In this document: positions 24,736 to 35,900 of the stretch, piece after piece
Position numbering within the stretch: position 1 is the first letter of the stretch
Layout of the letters: each line of letters starts with the position of its first letter
Assembly (NCBI GenBank): GCA_015060225.1
Contig: SUYX01000008.1
Coordinates: forward strand, 1 to 64,000
Reading direction: 5' to 3'
Length of the DNA stretch: 64,000 bases
From: Bacteroidales bacterium
GTDB taxonomy: Bacteria > Bacteroidota > Bacteroidia > Bacteroidales > UBA932
Program-made: the position numbers and the translations under genes
The notes under the pieces: generated by a model
What the model was told of the DNA's origin: nothing
Database searches by the model: none
What the model saw: the letters and a program-made list of their open reading frames with translations, nothing else

Positions 24736-25920
24736 ATGGCAAAAGAAACTTTTAAGAGGGAAAAACCTCACGTTAACATTGGTACTATTGGCCACGTTGA
24801 CCACGGTAAAACTACCCTAACTGCAGCTATTACAACTGTATTGGCTAAAGCAGGTCTTTCAGAGCTTCGTTCATTTGACTCAATTGACAACGCTCCAGAG
24901 GAGAAAGAGCGCGGTATCACTATCAACACTGCACACGTAGAGTATCAGACTGCTAACCGTCACTATGCTCACGTTGACTGTCCAGGCCACGCCGACTACG
25001 TTAAGAACATGGTTACTGGTGCTGCTCAGATGGATGGTGCTATCCTTGTTTGTGCTGCTACTGATGGTCCTATGCCTCAGACTCGTGAGCACATTCTACT
25101 AGCTCGTCAGGTAAACGTTCCTAGAATCGTTGTATTCCTAAATAAAGTAGATATCGTTGATGACCCTGAGATGATTGACCTTGTAGAGATGGAGGTTAGA
25201 GAGCTTCTTTCATTCTACAACTTTGACGGTGACAACACCCCTATCATCCGTGGTTCTGCACTAGGTGCACTTAACGGTGACCCTCAGTGGGAGGAGAAAG
25301 TAATGGAGCTTATGGCTGCTGTTGATGAGTACATTCCACTTCCTCCACGTGACAACGAGAAACCATTCCTAATGCCTGTTGAGGACGTATTCTCAATCAC
25401 TGGTCGTGGTACAGTTGCAACTGGTAGAATTGAGACTGGTGTTATCAAAGTTGGTGAGGAGATCCAGATTATCGGTCTTGGCGAGGAGCCTAAGAAATCA
25501 ACTGTTACCGGTGTTGAGATGTTCCGCAAACTTCTTGATCAGGGTGAGGCTGGTGACAACGTAGGTCTTCTTCTTCGTGGTATTGACAAGAAAGAGATCA
25601 AGAGAGGTCAGGTTATCGCTAAACCTAACACAATCACTCCTCATAAGAACTTCACTGCAGAGATTTATGTATTGAAGAAAGAAGAGGGTGGCCGTCACAC
25701 TCCATTCCACAACAAATATCGTCCTCAGTTCTTTATCCGTACTTTGGATGTAACTGGTGAGATTCTTCTTCCAGAGGGTGTAGAGATGGTAATGCCTGGT
25801 GATAACGTAACTATTAATGTAGAGTTGATCTACCCAGTTGCTATCAATGAGGGTCTACGTTTCGCAATCCGTGAGGGTGGTAGAACAGTAGGTGCTGGTC
25901 AGGTAACTAAAATTGGTTAA
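24736..25920 (+). CDS. tuf: Elongation factor Tu
   Basis: A 394-aa GTPase that delivers aminoacyl-tRNA to the ribosome. G-motifs are [11 protein letters not shown] (P-loop), [12 protein letters not shown] (switch I), [12 protein letters not shown] (G3) and NKVDIVDD (G4). Domains 2 and 3 have the usual [13 protein letters not shown] and [10 protein letters not shown] end. Codon use is extremely biased. It follows tRNA-Thr(GGT) and is followed by tRNA-Trp, so tRNA processing must release its mRNA. The order Thr-Tyr-Gly-Thr-tuf is the same as the thrU-tyrU-glyT-thrT-tufB operon of Escherichia coli. Confidence 0.99.
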   Translation: MAKETFKREKPHVNIGTIGHVDHGKTTLTAAITTVLAKAGLSELRSFDSIDNAPEEKERGITINTAHVEYQTANRHYAHVDCPGHADYVKNMVTGAAQMDGAILVCAATDGPMPQTREHILLARQVNVPRIVVFLNKVDIVDDPEMIDLVEMEVRELLSFYNFDGDNTPIIRGSALGALNGDPQWEEKVMELMAAVDEYIPLPPRDNEKPFLMPVEDVFSITGRGTVATGRIETGVIKVGEEIQIIGLGEEPKKSTVTGVEMFRKLLDQGEAGDNVGLLLRGIDKKEIKRGQVIAKPNTITPHKNFTAEIYVLKKEEGGRHTPFHNKYRPQFFIRTLDVTGEILLPEGVEMVMPGDNVTINVELIYPVAINEGLRFAIREGGRTVGAGQVTKIG

Positions 25921-25942
25921 TTCCTAATCAAGAAAATACACA

Positions 25943-25968
25943 ATGGGCTTCCTTAACCGGGAGCCCAT
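25943..25968 (+). other. Hairpin after tuf, possible weak terminator or processing signal
   Basis: ATGGGCT/AGCCCAT forms a 7-bp stem with a 12-nt loop just before tRNA-Trp. Only a weak T-run follows, so partial termination or RNA processing is more likely than a full stop. Confidence 0.5.
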
Positions 25969-25972
25969 ATTT

Positions 25973-26043
25973 AGGGGCATAGTTCAAGGGTAGAATAGCG
26001 GTCTCCAAAACCGTTGATGGGCGTTCGAATCGCTCTGCCCCTG
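25973..26043 (+). tRNA. tRNA-Trp (anticodon CCA)
   Basis: Acceptor AGGGGCA/TGCCCCT with discriminator G, anticodon loop TCTCCAAAA (CCA), T-arm GCGTTCGAATCGC. 3' CCA not encoded. Its place between tuf and secE is conserved in many bacteria. Confidence 0.95.
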
Positions 26044-26045
26044 CA

Positions 26046-26111
26046 AACCAAAGGTTACGGTTTGGTTCAATTTTAATCACAATAACGACAAGGCTTCCAA
26101 TTGTTGTTATT
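26046..26111 (+). other. Two hairpins in the secE leader
   Basis: AACCAAA/TTTGGTT (26046-26067) and an 11-bp stem AATAACGACAA/TTGTTGTTATT with one G-U pair (26081-26111) lie between tRNA-Trp and secE. The second ends 15 nt before the SecE start. They may guide processing of the tRNA-mRNA transcript or modulate secE translation. Confidence 0.5.
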
Positions 26112-26125
26112 ATAATTAAATGGTA

Positions 26126-26320
26126 ATGAACAAATTAGCTTTGCATTTCAAAGACTCATACATTGAGTTGTCCAAAAAAGTAACATGGCCTTCATGGGCC
26201 CAGCTCCAGAGCTCTGCGATAGTAGTGATGGTAGCTTCTGTTATTTTTGCCTTGGTCATATTTGGTATGGACCTAGTGTTCAAGAACATTATGACTTTTA
26301 TCTATAACATGCTTTACTAA
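26126..26320 (+). CDS. secE: Preprotein translocase subunit SecE
   Basis: 64 aa from ATG 26126 (an in-frame ATG at 26120 would add two residues). It is the short, one-membrane-segment form of SecE, which clamps the two halves of SecY in the Sec translocon. The N-terminal amphipathic part has the conserved SYIELSKKVTWPSW pattern, followed by a single hydrophobic helix (SAIVVMVASVIFALVIFGMDLVF). It is directly upstream of nusG, the normal partner position. MNKLALHFKDSY lines up with typical Bacteroidota SecE starts, which favours 26126. Confidence 0.92.
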   Translation: MNKLALHFKDSYIELSKKVTWPSWAQLQSSAIVVMVASVIFALVIFGMDLVFKNIMTFIYNMLY

Positions 26321-26324
26321 TATC

Positions 26325-26885
26325 ATGAGTGAGATTGCCAACAAAAAGTGGTACGTTGTACGCGCAGCTGGTGGAAAGGAGAAGAAAGCGAAGGAGTACA
26401 TTGAGAATGAGATCAAACGATTGGGTCTTACAGATTATGTCTCTCAGGTTCTTATTCCTACTGAGAAAATCTATCAGGTAAAGAACGGCAAAAAGGTTAG
26501 CACAGAGAGAATTTTCTACCCTGGCTATATTCTTATTGAAGCGGTTCTGACCGGCGAGATACAGCATATTATCAGAAACCTTCCTCACGTTTCAGGTTTC
26601 CTTACCGAAAAACAAGGGGGTAAAGATAAAGAGCCTTCTCCACTTCGTCAGTCTGAAGTGAACAGAATTCTCGGAAGAGTTGACGAGCTTATTGACAAGG
26701 AAGAGGAAATTATTACACCTTTTGTTGTAGGTGAGGCTGTTAAGGTAGTGGATGGTCCTTTCAACGGTTTTGACGGAACTATTGAGGAGATCTTGGAAGA
26801 CAAGAAGAAACTTAAAGTTATGGTTAAGATTTTTGGAAGGAAAACGATTTTGGAGTTAAACTTTGTTCAAGTAGTTAAAGAATAA
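26325..26885 (+). CDS. nusG: Transcription termination/antitermination factor NusG
   Basis: A 186-aa protein binding RNA polymerase and linking it to Rho or the ribosome. The NGN domain starts KKWYVVRAAGGKEKKA and contains RIFYPGYILIEA. The C-terminal KOW domain includes GEAVKVVDGPFNGFDGTIEEI. It starts 4 nt after the secE stop and lies 13 nt before rplK, part of the secE-nusG-rplKAJL run. Length normal. Confidence 0.97.
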   Translation: MSEIANKKWYVVRAAGGKEKKAKEYIENEIKRLGLTDYVSQVLIPTEKIYQVKNGKKVSTERIFYPGYILIEAVLTGEIQHIIRNLPHVSGFLTEKQGGKDKEPSPLRQSEVNRILGRVDELIDKEEEIITPFVVGEAVKVVDGPFNGFDGTIEEILEDKKKLKVMVKIFGRKTILELNFVQVVKE

Positions 26886-26898
26886 TTAAAGAAGTATT

Positions 26899-27345
26899 AT
26901 GGCTAAAGAAATTGCCGCATTCATTAAATTGCAGATTAAAGGTGGCGCAGCAAATCCATCACCTCCTGTAGGACCTGCACTTGGTTCTAAAGGTGTAAAC
27001 ATTATGGACTTCTGCAAGCAGTTTAATGCTCGTACACAAGACAAGGCCGGTAAGGTGTTGCCAGTAATTATCACAGTTTACAGTGATAAATCATTTACTT
27101 TCGTAGTAAAACAACCACCTGTGGCTGTACAGCTTAAAGAGGCTGCCAAGATCCAGTCAGGTTCTGCTGAGCCTAACCGTAAAAAAGTTGCTTCAGTTAC
27201 CTGGGAGCAGGTTCGTGCAATTGCTCAGGACAAAATGCCTGACATGAACGCTTTCACTTTGAAGTCAGCTATGAGCATGGTAGCAGGTACTGCAAGAAGT
27301 ATGGGTATCACAGTTGAGGGAACTTTTCCTGCAGACGTAAACTAA
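26899..27345 (+). CDS. rplK: 50S ribosomal protein L11
   Basis: A 148-aa ribosomal protein of the GTPase-associated centre. Signature segments are [28 protein letters not shown] (N-terminal domain), [14 protein letters not shown] and the C-terminal rRNA-binding domain with AGTARSMGI. It is 13 nt after nusG and 16 nt before rplA. Confidence 0.98.
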   Translation: MAKEIAAFIKLQIKGGAANPSPPVGPALGSKGVNIMDFCKQFNARTQDKAGKVLPVIITVYSDKSFTFVVKQPPVAVQLKEAAKIQSGSAEPNRKKVASVTWEQVRAIAQDKMPDMNAFTLKSAMSMVAGTARSMGITVEGTFPADVN

Positions 27346-27361
27346 TTAATCACAACACGCA

Positions 27362-28063
27362 ATGAGTAAGCTAACAAAAAATCAGAAAATAGCTAATGCT
27401 AAAGTTGAGGAAGGCAGACAGTACAGAGTGTCTGAGGCTTGCGCTTTGGTACAGGAGACATCTTATACCAAATTTGATGCAACCGTTGAGATTTCTGTCC
27501 GTTTGGGCGTAGATCCTCGTAAAGCAAACCAGATGGTTCGTGGTGTTGTGACTCTTCCACACGGAACAGGTAAACAGACCCGCGTACTTGTACTTTGTAC
27601 ACCAGACAAAGAGGAGGAGGCTAGAAATGCCGGTGCTGACTTTGTCGGTTTGGATGAATATATTGATAAAATCAAAGGTGGCTGGACAGATGTTGACGTT
27701 ATCATCTGTACCCCTTCTGTAATGGCTAAGATTGGTCCTATCGGTAGAATTCTAGGTCCTAGAGGTTTGATGCCAAACCCTAAAACCGGAACTGTTACCA
27801 TGGAGGTTGGTAAAGCTGTTACTGAGGTAAAAGCCGGTAAAATTGACTTTAAGGTTGACAAACAAGGTATTGTTCACGCTGGTATCGGTAAAGTATCATT
27901 CGGTGCTGAGAAACTTGCTGAGAATGCCCATGAGTTCCTTAATACAGTTATTAAACTTAAACCACAAGCACTTAAAGGTACTTATGTTAAGAGTGTATTC
28001 CTCTCTTCAACTATGGGTCCTGGAATTTGTGTTGATTGCAAAACAATCAGTGCTGCTGAATAA
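27362..28063 (+). CDS. rplA: 50S ribosomal protein L1
   Basis: A 233-aa protein of the ribosomal L1 stalk. Recognisable parts are [45 protein letters not shown] and the C-terminal [17 protein letters not shown]. In many bacteria L1 represses translation of its own L11-L1 operon by binding the leader. I did not identify such a leader structure here. It follows rplK by 16 nt. Confidence 0.98.
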   Translation: MSKLTKNQKIANAKVEEGRQYRVSEACALVQETSYTKFDATVEISVRLGVDPRKANQMVRGVVTLPHGTGKQTRVLVLCTPDKEEEARNAGADFVGLDEYIDKIKGGWTDVDVIICTPSVMAKIGPIGRILGPRGLMPNPKTGTVTMEVGKAVTEVKAGKIDFKVDKQGIVHAGIGKVSFGAEKLAENAHEFLNTVIKLKPQALKGTYVKSVFLSSTMGPGICVDCKTISAAE

Positions 28064-28078
28064 TAAATTGATTGGATT

Positions 28079-28603
28079 ATGAGAAAAGAAGAGAAAGCTC
28101 AGATTATTGAATCTATAGCAGCACAGCTTAAGGAGACTCCTAACTTCTATGTTACTGACATTGAGGGTTTGAATGCGGAGGCTACTACAAAGCTACGCCG
28201 TGCTTGCTTTGAAAAAGAGATCAAACTTGTTGTAGTTAAGAATACTTTGTTCTTCAAAGCTTTGGAGATGAACGAGGTTGCTGACTTCCAGCAGTTTGAG
28301 AGCGTATTGAAAGGCTCAACAGCAGTAATGTTCTGCAACACTGCAAATGCTCCAGCCAAACTTATCAAAGAGTTCGGCAAAGACGGTGGTAAACCAGCTC
28401 TTAAAGGTGCAATGGTTCAGGAGTGCGCTTACATTGGTGCTGAAAACCTTGAGACACTTGTTAACATCAAGTCTCGTGAGGAACTTATCGGTGATATCAT
28501 CGGATTGCTACAATCTCCTGCGAAAAATGTTATCTCAGCTCTTACTTCACAGGGCGGTGGCAAGATTGCAGGCATTGTAAAAACACTATCAGAAAAAGAA
28601 TAA
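28079..28603 (+). CDS. rplJ: 50S ribosomal protein L10
   Basis: A 174-aa base of the L7/L12 stalk. The N-terminal rRNA-binding domain (RKEEKAQIIESIAAQLKETPNFYVTDIEGLNAEATTKLRR) has the normal pattern, and the C-terminal helix (SPAKNVISALTSQGGGKIAGIVKTLSEKE) binds L7/L12 dimers. It is 15 nt after rplA and 26 nt before rplL. L10 with L7/L12 often autoregulates at the mRNA level. Confidence 0.97.
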   Translation: MRKEEKAQIIESIAAQLKETPNFYVTDIEGLNAEATTKLRRACFEKEIKLVVVKNTLFFKALEMNEVADFQQFESVLKGSTAVMFCNTANAPAKLIKEFGKDGGKPALKGAMVQECAYIGAENLETLVNIKSREELIGDIIGLLQSPAKNVISALTSQGGGKIAGIVKTLSEKE

Positions 28604-28629
28604 TAATAACAATTTAAAAATAAGAAATC

Positions 28630-29004
28630 ATGGCAGATATCAAAAAATTTGCAGAAGAGTTAGTTAACCTTACAGTAAAAGACGTTCAAGAGCTAGCTAA
28701 AGTACTTAAAGAGGAATACGGAATTGAGCCAGCTGCTGCTGCAGCTGTAGTTGCAGCTCCTGCTGCAGCAGGTGAGGCTGCTGCTGCTGAGCAGACTGAG
28801 TTCGATGTTATCCTTAAATCAGCTGGTGCAGCTAAACTTGGTGTAGTAAAAGTTGTTAAAGAGCTTACTGGCCTAGGTCTTAAAGAGGCTAAAGAGCTTG
28901 TAGACGGTGCTCCAAAAGCTGTTAAAGAGAAAGTTTCTAAAGCAGAGGCTGAGCAGGTTAAAGCAGCTCTAGAAGAGGCTGGTGCAGAGGTTGAGGTTAA
29001 ATAA
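28630..29004 (+). CDS. rplL: 50S ribosomal protein L7/L12
   Basis: A 124-aa acidic stalk protein recruiting translation GTPases. The N-terminal dimer domain is [21 protein letters not shown]. An Ala-rich hinge ([21 protein letters not shown]) leads to the globular C-terminal domain with the conserved [20 protein letters not shown]. It ends 103 nt before rpoB, with an intrinsic terminator in between. Confidence 0.98.
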   Translation: MADIKKFAEELVNLTVKDVQELAKVLKEEYGIEPAAAAAVVAAPAAAGEAAAAEQTEFDVILKSAGAAKLGVVKVVKELTGLGLKEAKELVDGAPKAVKEKVSKAEAEQVKAALEEAGAEVEVK

Positions 29005-29034
29005 ATGTCAACCCCCGTTTAGCGGGAAAAAGTC

Positions 29035-29069
29035 AGGTTTAGGGCACAAATAGGCCCTAAACCTTTTTG
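29035..29069 (+). terminator. Terminator/attenuator between rplL and rpoB
   Basis: An 11-bp perfect stem (AGGTTTAGGGC/GCCCTAAACCT), an 8-nt loop and a T-run. A smaller CCCG/CGGG hairpin precedes it. No consensus promoter is visible between it and rpoB, so rpoBC probably depends on read-through, which would set RNA polymerase below ribosomal-protein output as in Escherichia coli. Confidence 0.85.
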
Positions 29070-29107
29070 TCGTTTTTTTAAGTTTATTTTCAACCAACCC
29101 ATAAACA

Positions 29108-32100
29108 ATGTCGCAAAACACAAATAATCAGCGGATTACATTCGCGACTTCTAAATCCCTCCTTGACTATCCGGATTTTCTAGAAGTGCAATTAAAGTCT
29201 TTCAAGGACTTTTTTCAGCTTGACACAACAGCAGAAAACCGTAGAAACGAAGGTTTGTTTAAGGTTTTTCAGGAGATATTTCCTATTACGGACACCCGTA
29301 ACAATTTTGTTCTGGAGTTTATAGACTACTTCATTGATCCACCTCGCTATTCAATGGATGAGTGTCTTGACAGAGGTCTTACCTACAGTGTTCCTCTCAA
29401 GGCAAAACTTAAATTGTATTGTACAGATCCTGAGCATGAGGATTTTGATACAGTTATCCAGGATGTTTATTTGGGAACCATCCCATATATGACACCAAGG
29501 GGTACTTTCATCATTAACGGCTCTGAGAGAATTGTTGTTTCTCAGCTTCACCGTTCTCCAGGTGTTTTCTTTGGTCAGAGTATGCATGCCAACGGCACCA
29601 AATTGTACTCTGCCAGAATTATTCCTTTTAAAGGTTCATGGATCGAGTTCGCTACTGACATCAATAATGTCATGTATGCTTATATCGACCGTAAAAAGAA
29701 ATTGCCGGTAACAACTCTTTTGAGAGCTATCGGTTTTGAAAGTGACAAGGATATTCTTGATATCTTTGGTTTGGCTACTGAGGTTAAAGTAAACAAGACT
29801 AACCTCAAGAAATGCATTGGCAGCAAATTGGCTGCAAGGGTCCTCAAGACATGGAACGAGGACTTTGTAGATGAGGATACTGGAGAGGTAGTTTCTTTGG
29901 ACCGTAAAGAGATTATCATTGACAGGGAGACAATTCTTGAGGAGCATCATATTGATGAGATCCTTGAGTCTGATGTGAATACTATCCTTATCCACAATGA
30001 GGATGCAAATGCAAGCGATTTTGCAATTATCCACAATACACTGCAGAAAGATCAATGTAACTCTGAAATAGAGGCTATTTTCTATACATACAGACAGTTG
30101 AGGAATTCAGAACCACCTGATGAGGCAACTGCAAGAGACGTTATCGACAAGCTCTTCTTCTCCGACAAGAGATATGATTTGGGAGAGGTTGGAAGGTACC
30201 GCCTGAACAGAAAACTTAATTTGTCAACCCCTAATGATGTAAGGGTTCTTACAAAGGCAGATATCATTGAGATTATCCGCTACCTGATTTCACTGATCAA
30301 CTCAAAGGCTACAGTTGATGATATTGACCATTTGAGCAACAGAAGAATCAGGACAGTAGGTGAGCAGTTGGCAAACCAGTTCAGTGTTGGTCTTGCCCGT
30401 ATGGCAAGAACAATCAGAGAGAGAATGAATGTAAGGGACAATGAGGTGTTTACTCCGATTGACCTTATCAATGCAAAGACTTTGTCTTCAGTTATCAATT
30501 CATTCTTTGGCACCAGCCAGTTGTCACAGTTCATGGACCAGACCAATCCATTGGCAGAGATGACCCATAAGAGAAGGTTGTCGGCTTTGGGTCCTGGTGG
30601 TCTTTCAAGGGACAGGGCAGGTTTTGAGGTACGTGACGTACACTATACACACTATGGAAGGTTGTGTCCGATTGAGACTCCTGAGGGTCCGAATATCGGT
30701 CTTATCTCTTCTTTGTGTGTTTATGCAAGAATCAATGAACTTGGTTTCATTGAGACACCATACAGAAAAGTTGATAACGGTGTAGTTGACCTCTCTCCAA
30801 AAGGTTGTGTTTACATGAGTGCTGAAGAGGAGGAAGATAAGGTTGTTGCACAGGCAAATGCCCATATTGACGAGAACGGAAACTTTACCGATGACAGAAT
30901 CAAATGCCGTTATGAGGCTGATTATCCTGTCGTAAGCAAGGATAAGGTTGACCTGATGGACGTTGCCCCTAACCAGATTGCTTCAATAGCTGCATCCTTG
31001 ATTCCATTCCTGGAGCATGATGATGCTAACCGTGCATTGATGGGATCCAACATGATGCGCCAGGCAGTGCCTGTAGTAAGACCAGAGGCTCCTATCGTAG
31101 GTACTGGACTTGAGGCTGCAGTGGTAAGGGATTCAAGGACACAGGTATCTGCGGAGACTACCGGTGAGGTTGTTTATGTAGATGCAAATGAGATACATAT
31201 CAGATATGACAGGACAGAGGAGGAGAGATTTGTAAGTTTTGACCCTGAGATTACAGTCTACAAGCTTCCTTTGTACAGAAAAACCAACCAGAGCACTTCA
31301 ATCCATCTTAAACCTATCGTGAAGAAAGGTGACAAGATTGTGAAAGGACAGATTCTCACTGAGGGTTATGCTACCCAGAAAGGTGAGCTTGCTCTTGGAA
31401 GGAACCTTAAGGTTGCATATATGCCTTGGAAGGGTTACAACTTTGAGGATGCGATTGTGCTTTCTGAGAGAATTCTTAGGGAGGATATCTTTACTTCAAT
31501 CCATGTTGATGAGTACATCATGGAGGTGAGGGATACCAAACGCGGTATGGAGGAGCTTACTTCAGATATCCCTAACGTAAGTGAGGAGGCAACAAAGGAT
31601 CTTGATGAGAACGGTATCATAAGAATAGGTGCAAATGTTGAGCCTGGTGATATCCTTATCGGTAAGATTACCCCTAAGGGTGAGAGCGATCCTTCTCCAG
31701 AGGAGAAACTGTTGCGTGCCATCTTTGGTGACAAGGCCGGTGATGTGAAGGATGCTTCTCTGAAGGCTTCACCTTCTTTGTCGGGAACAATTATTGACAA
31801 GAGGTTGTTTGCGAGGGTTGGTAAAGAGGCAAACAACAAGAAGGCCAAACAGAATACGAAGACACAGGTGCAGCAGGCGGAGGATACTTTCAACCGCAAG
31901 GCAGGCGTTCTAAGGGACAAATTCCTTGACAAGCTTGAGGTACTTGTAAAAGGTAAGGTTTCAGACGGTGTTAATGATCTTTATGGTGTAGAGATTCTTG
32001 CTAAGGGCGAGGGCTTTACAAGAGAGATTCTTGATACAATTGATTATGAGAATATCAATCCTACAAAATGGACTGACGACAAACATGCCAACGGATTGAT

Positions 32101-32929
32101 CAAGACCCTTATAAACAATTATCTGATTGCCCATAAAGAGTACGATGCAGAGCTCAAGAGAATAAAATACAATCTTACAATTGGTGATGAGCTTCCAACA
32201 GGAATCATGCAGCTTGCCAAAGTTTATGTTGCCAAGAAGAGAAAGATTAGAGTGGGTGACAAGATGGCAGGTAGACACGGTAACAAGGGTATCGTAGCCA
32301 AGGTTGTGAGAGACGAGGATATGCCGTTCCTTGATGACGGTTCTATCGTGGATATAGTTCTCAACCCTCTTGGTGTGCCTTCACGTATGAACTTGGGACA
32401 GATTTATGAGGCTGTATTGGGTTGGGCAGGCAAGGAGCTTGGTGTCAAGTTTGCAACACCTATCTTTGATGGTGCAACACTTGATGACATAAGCAAATAT
32501 ACAGACAAGGCAGGCCTTCCAAGATACGGCAAGACTTACTTGAGCGATGGTGGTACAGGTGAGAAGTTTGACCAGCCGGCAACTGTGGGTGTAACTTATA
32601 TGATCAAGTTGGGCCACATGGTTGATGACAAGATGCATGCCCGTTCTATTGGTCCTTACTCACTTATTACACAGCAGCCTCTCGGTGGTAAAGCGCAGTT
32701 CGGAGGTCAGAGATTTGGAGAGATGGAGGTATGGGCACTTGAGGCGTTCGGTGCATCTAATATCCTTCAGGAGATCCTTACAATCAAATCTGATGATGTG
32801 AACGGAAGATCAAGAGCTTACGAGGCTATTGTGAAAGGTGATCCAATGCCGTCGCCAGGTATTCCTGAGTCGCTCAACGTATTGTTGCATGAGTTGCGCG
32901 GATTGGGACTTAGCGTAAATTTGGACTAA
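29108..32929 (+). CDS. rpoB: DNA-directed RNA polymerase beta subunit
   Basis: A 1273-aa core polymerase subunit. The rifampicin-binding cluster reads [32 protein letters not shown], with the residues usually changed in resistance present in their sensitive form. Other landmarks are [37 protein letters not shown], the lysine-rich catalytic region [24 protein letters not shown] and [27 protein letters not shown]. It precedes rpoC by 32 nt, with which it is co-transcribed. Length is typical for the phylum. Confidence 0.99.
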   Translation: MSQNTNNQRITFATSKSLLDYPDFLEVQLKSFKDFFQLDTTAENRRNEGLFKVFQEIFPITDTRNNFVLEFIDYFIDPPRYSMDECLDRGLTYSVPLKAKLKLYCTDPEHEDFDTVIQDVYLGTIPYMTPRGTFIINGSERIVVSQLHRSPGVFFGQSMHANGTKLYSARIIPFKGSWIEFATDINNVMYAYIDRKKKLPVTTLLRAIGFESDKDILDIFGLATEVKVNKTNLKKCIGSKLAARVLKTWNEDFVDEDTGEVVSLDRKEIIIDRETILEEHHIDEILESDVNTILIHNEDANASDFAIIHNTLQKDQCNSEIEAIFYTYRQLRNSEPPDEATARDVIDKLFFSDKRYDLGEVGRYRLNRKLNLSTPNDVRVLTKADIIEIIRYLISLINSKATVDDIDHLSNRRIRTVGEQLANQFSVGLARMARTIRERMNVRDNEVFTPIDLINAKTLSSVINSFFGTSQLSQFMDQTNPLAEMTHKRRLSALGPGGLSRDRAGFEVRDVHYTHYGRLCPIETPEGPNIGLISSLCVYARINELGFIETPYRKVDNGVVDLSPKGCVYMSAEEEEDKVVAQANAHIDENGNFTDDRIKCRYEADYPVVSKDKVDLMDVAPNQIASIAASLIPFLEHDDANRALMGSNMMRQAVPVVRPEAPIVGTGLEAAVVRDSRTQVSAETTGEVVYVDANEIHIRYDRTEEERFVSFDPEITVYKLPLYRKTNQSTSIHLKPIVKKGDKIVKGQILTEGYATQKGELALGRNLKVAYMPWKGYNFEDAIVLSERILREDIFTSIHVDEYIMEVRDTKRGMEELTSDIPNVSEEATKDLDENGIIRIGANVEPGDILIGKITPKGESDPSPEEKLLRAIFGDKAGDVKDASLKASPSLSGTIIDKRLFARVGKEANNKKAKQNTKTQVQQAEDTFNRKAGVLRDKFLDKLEVLVKGKVSDGVNDLYGVEILAKGEGFTREILDTIDYENINPTKWTDDKHANGLIKTLINNYLIAHKEYDAELKRIKYNLTIGDELPTGIMQLAKVYVAKKRKIRVGDKMAGRHGNKGIVAKVVRDEDMPFLDDGSIVDIVLNPLGVPSRMNLGQIYEAVLGWAGKELGVKFATPIFDGATLDDISKYTDKAGLPRYGKTYLSDGGTGEKFDQPATVGVTYMIKLGHMVDDKMHARSIGPYSLITQQPLGGKAQFGGQRFGEMEVWALEAFGASNILQEILTIKSDDVNGRSRAYEAIVKGDPMPSPGIPESLNVLLHELRGLGLSVNLD

Positions 32930-32961
32930 TTGGTTTTTGATAATTTGAAATAACAGTAAAT

Positions 32962-35900
32962 ATGTCGTCTTTTAAGAAAGATATTAAGGTTAAAAGCAAT
33001 TTCAACCGAATTACTATAGGGCTGGCTTCGCCGGAGGAGATTCTTGACAGGTCTTCCGGTGAGGTTTTGAAGCCAGAAACTGTAAACTACCGTACTTATA
33101 AGCCTGAGAGGGACGGTCTATTCTGTGAGAGGATTTTCGGACCTTCAAAGGATTATGAGTGTCATTGCGGCAAATACAAAAGAATCCGTTACCGCGGAAT
33201 CATTTGCGACCGTTGTGGTGTAGAGGTTACAGAGAAGAAGGTACGTAGGGAGAGAATGGGTCACATTACCCTTACTGTACCGGTAGCGCATATTTGGTAT
33301 TTCCGTTCTACTCCTAATAAGATTGGTTATCTTCTTGGCATTCCTACCAAGAAACTTGATGCAATCATCTATTATGAGAGATACGTAGTTATCCAACCGG
33401 GTCTTGCTGCTGAGAATGGTATTAAGGAGCTGGATCTCCTTACAGAAGAGGAGTACTTGAATGTTCTGGACAATCTTCCAAAGGAGAACCAGATGCTTGA
33501 TGATTCTGATCCCGACAAATTTGTTGCAGGTATGGGTGCCGAGGCAATCTATACATTGCTATGCAAAGTTGATCTGGATGACTTGTCATACAGCTTGAGA
33601 AGCAGAATTGAGACTGAGACTTCACAGCAGAGAAAGGCTGATGCGCTTAAGAGACTGAGCGTAATTGAGGCATTCAGGGAGTCTAAAGATATCAACAGGC
33701 CTGAGTGGATGATTTTGAAGGTGATTCCGGTTATCCCACCGGATTTGAGACCATTGGTTCCACTTGACGGAGGAAGGTTTGCAACTTCAGACTTGAATGA
33801 CTTGTACAGAAGGGTTATCATCCGAAACAACCGTCTGAAGAGACTTATTGAGATCAAGGCTCCGGAGGTTATCCTAAGAAATGAGAAACGTATGCTTCAG
33901 GAGGCAGTTGATTCATTGTTTGATAACTCAAGAAAATCAAATGCAGTCAAGACTGAGGCAAACAGAACCCTCAAATCTTTGTCTGACAGTTTGAAAGGTA
34001 AACAGGGACGTTTCCGTCAGAACTTGTTGGGTAAGAGGGTTGACTACTCTGCACGTTCTGTAATTGTCGTAGGACCTGAGCTCAAGATGCATGAGTGCGG
34101 TCTTCCAAAATTCATGGCTGCAGAGCTTTACAAACCGTTCATTATTAGAAAACTTATTGAGAGGGGTATTGTAAAGACAGTTAAATCTGCAAAGAAGATT
34201 GTTGACAGGAAAGATCCTGTAATTTGGGATATTCTTGAGAATGTGATGAAAGGTCATCCGGTATTGTTGAACCGTGCACCTACCCTTCACAGATTGGGTA
34301 TCCAGGCATTCCAGCCTAAATTGATTGAGGGTAAGGCTATCCAATTGCATCCGCTTGCATGTACAGCGTTCAACGCCGACTTCGACGGTGACCAGATGGC
34401 GGTTCACTTGCCTTTAGGCAATGCTGCAGTTCTTGAGGCTCAGCTGTTGATGCTTGGTTCGCACAATATCCTTAACCCTGCCAACGGTGCTCCTATTACC
34501 GTTCCTTCGCAGGACATGGTACTTGGTCTGTACTATATTACAAAACCAAGACCTGGTGCAAAGGGTGAGGGTATGAACTTCTACGGTCCTGAGGAGATCA
34601 TCATTGCCTACAATGAGGGGAGACTTGCCCTTCACGCAGAGGTTAACGTAAGACTTCCAAAAGTGATGGCAGATCCTTCGCAGGGTTACCACATGGTTAA
34701 GACTACCGCAGGTAGAATCCTTGTAAACCAGCTGGTTCCTGCTGAGGTAGGATATATAAATGAAATTCTTACCAAGAAGTCTTTGAGAGACATCATTGGT
34801 AACGTACTTAAAGTTTCAGGTGTTGCAAGGACTGCACAGTTCCTTGACGATATCAAGAACTTGGGTTACAAGATGGCATTCAAGGGTGGTTTGTCATTCA
34901 ACTTGGGTGACGTGATTATCCCGGAGGAGAAAGCCAAACTTGTAAACGACGGTTACGCTCAGGTTGAGAGCATCCAGGCCAACTATAACCTTGGTTTGAT
35001 TACCAACAACGAGCGTTATAACCAGGTGGTTGACATTTGGACAACTACAAATGCCAAACTTACCAACATTGTGGAGAAACAGATTTCTACAGACAACCAG
35101 GGTTTCAACCCGGTTTATATGATGCTTCACTCAGGTGCCCGTGGTTCCAAGGAGCAGATCCGTCAGCTTTGCGGTATGCGTGGTTTGATGGCTAAACCTC
35201 AGAAATCAGGTTCTACAGGTGCTGAGATTATCGAGAACCCAATTCTTTCAAACTTTAAGGAGGGTCTTTCGGTATTGGAGTATTTCATCTCTACCCACGG
35301 TGCACGTAAAGGTTTGGCCGATACAGCGTTGAAGACTGCCGATGCAGGTTACCTGACACGTAGGCTTGTTGACGTATCGCATGATGTTATCATCAACGAG
35401 GAGGATTGCGGTACATTGAGAGGTCTTGTTGCAACAGCTATCAAGAACAAGGATGACATTGTTGAGAGCTTGTACGATAGAATTTTGGGTAGAACTACTG
35501 TTCACGATGTATATAACCCTCTTACCGGTGAGAAGATCATTGGTGCAGGTGAGGAGATTACCGAGGATATTGCAGCTCTAATTGAGTCATTGCCGATTGA
35601 GGCTGTTGAAATACGTTCAGTGCTTACCTGTGAGAGCAAGAAGGGTGTTTGTGCAAAATGTTACGGACGTAACCTTGCAAGAGGCCGCATGGTTGAGAAA
35701 GGTGAGGTTGTGGGTGTAATTGCAGCACAGTCTATCGGTGAGCCAGGTACCCAGCTTACACTTCGTACTTTCCACGTCGGTGGTACTGCTTCAGGTAGCG
35801 TATCTGAGAGTGAGATCAAATCCAAATATGAGGGTAAGGTTGAGTTTGAGGAGTTGAGGACAATTACAAAAGTTGAAGGTGACACTACCAGAGAGATTGT

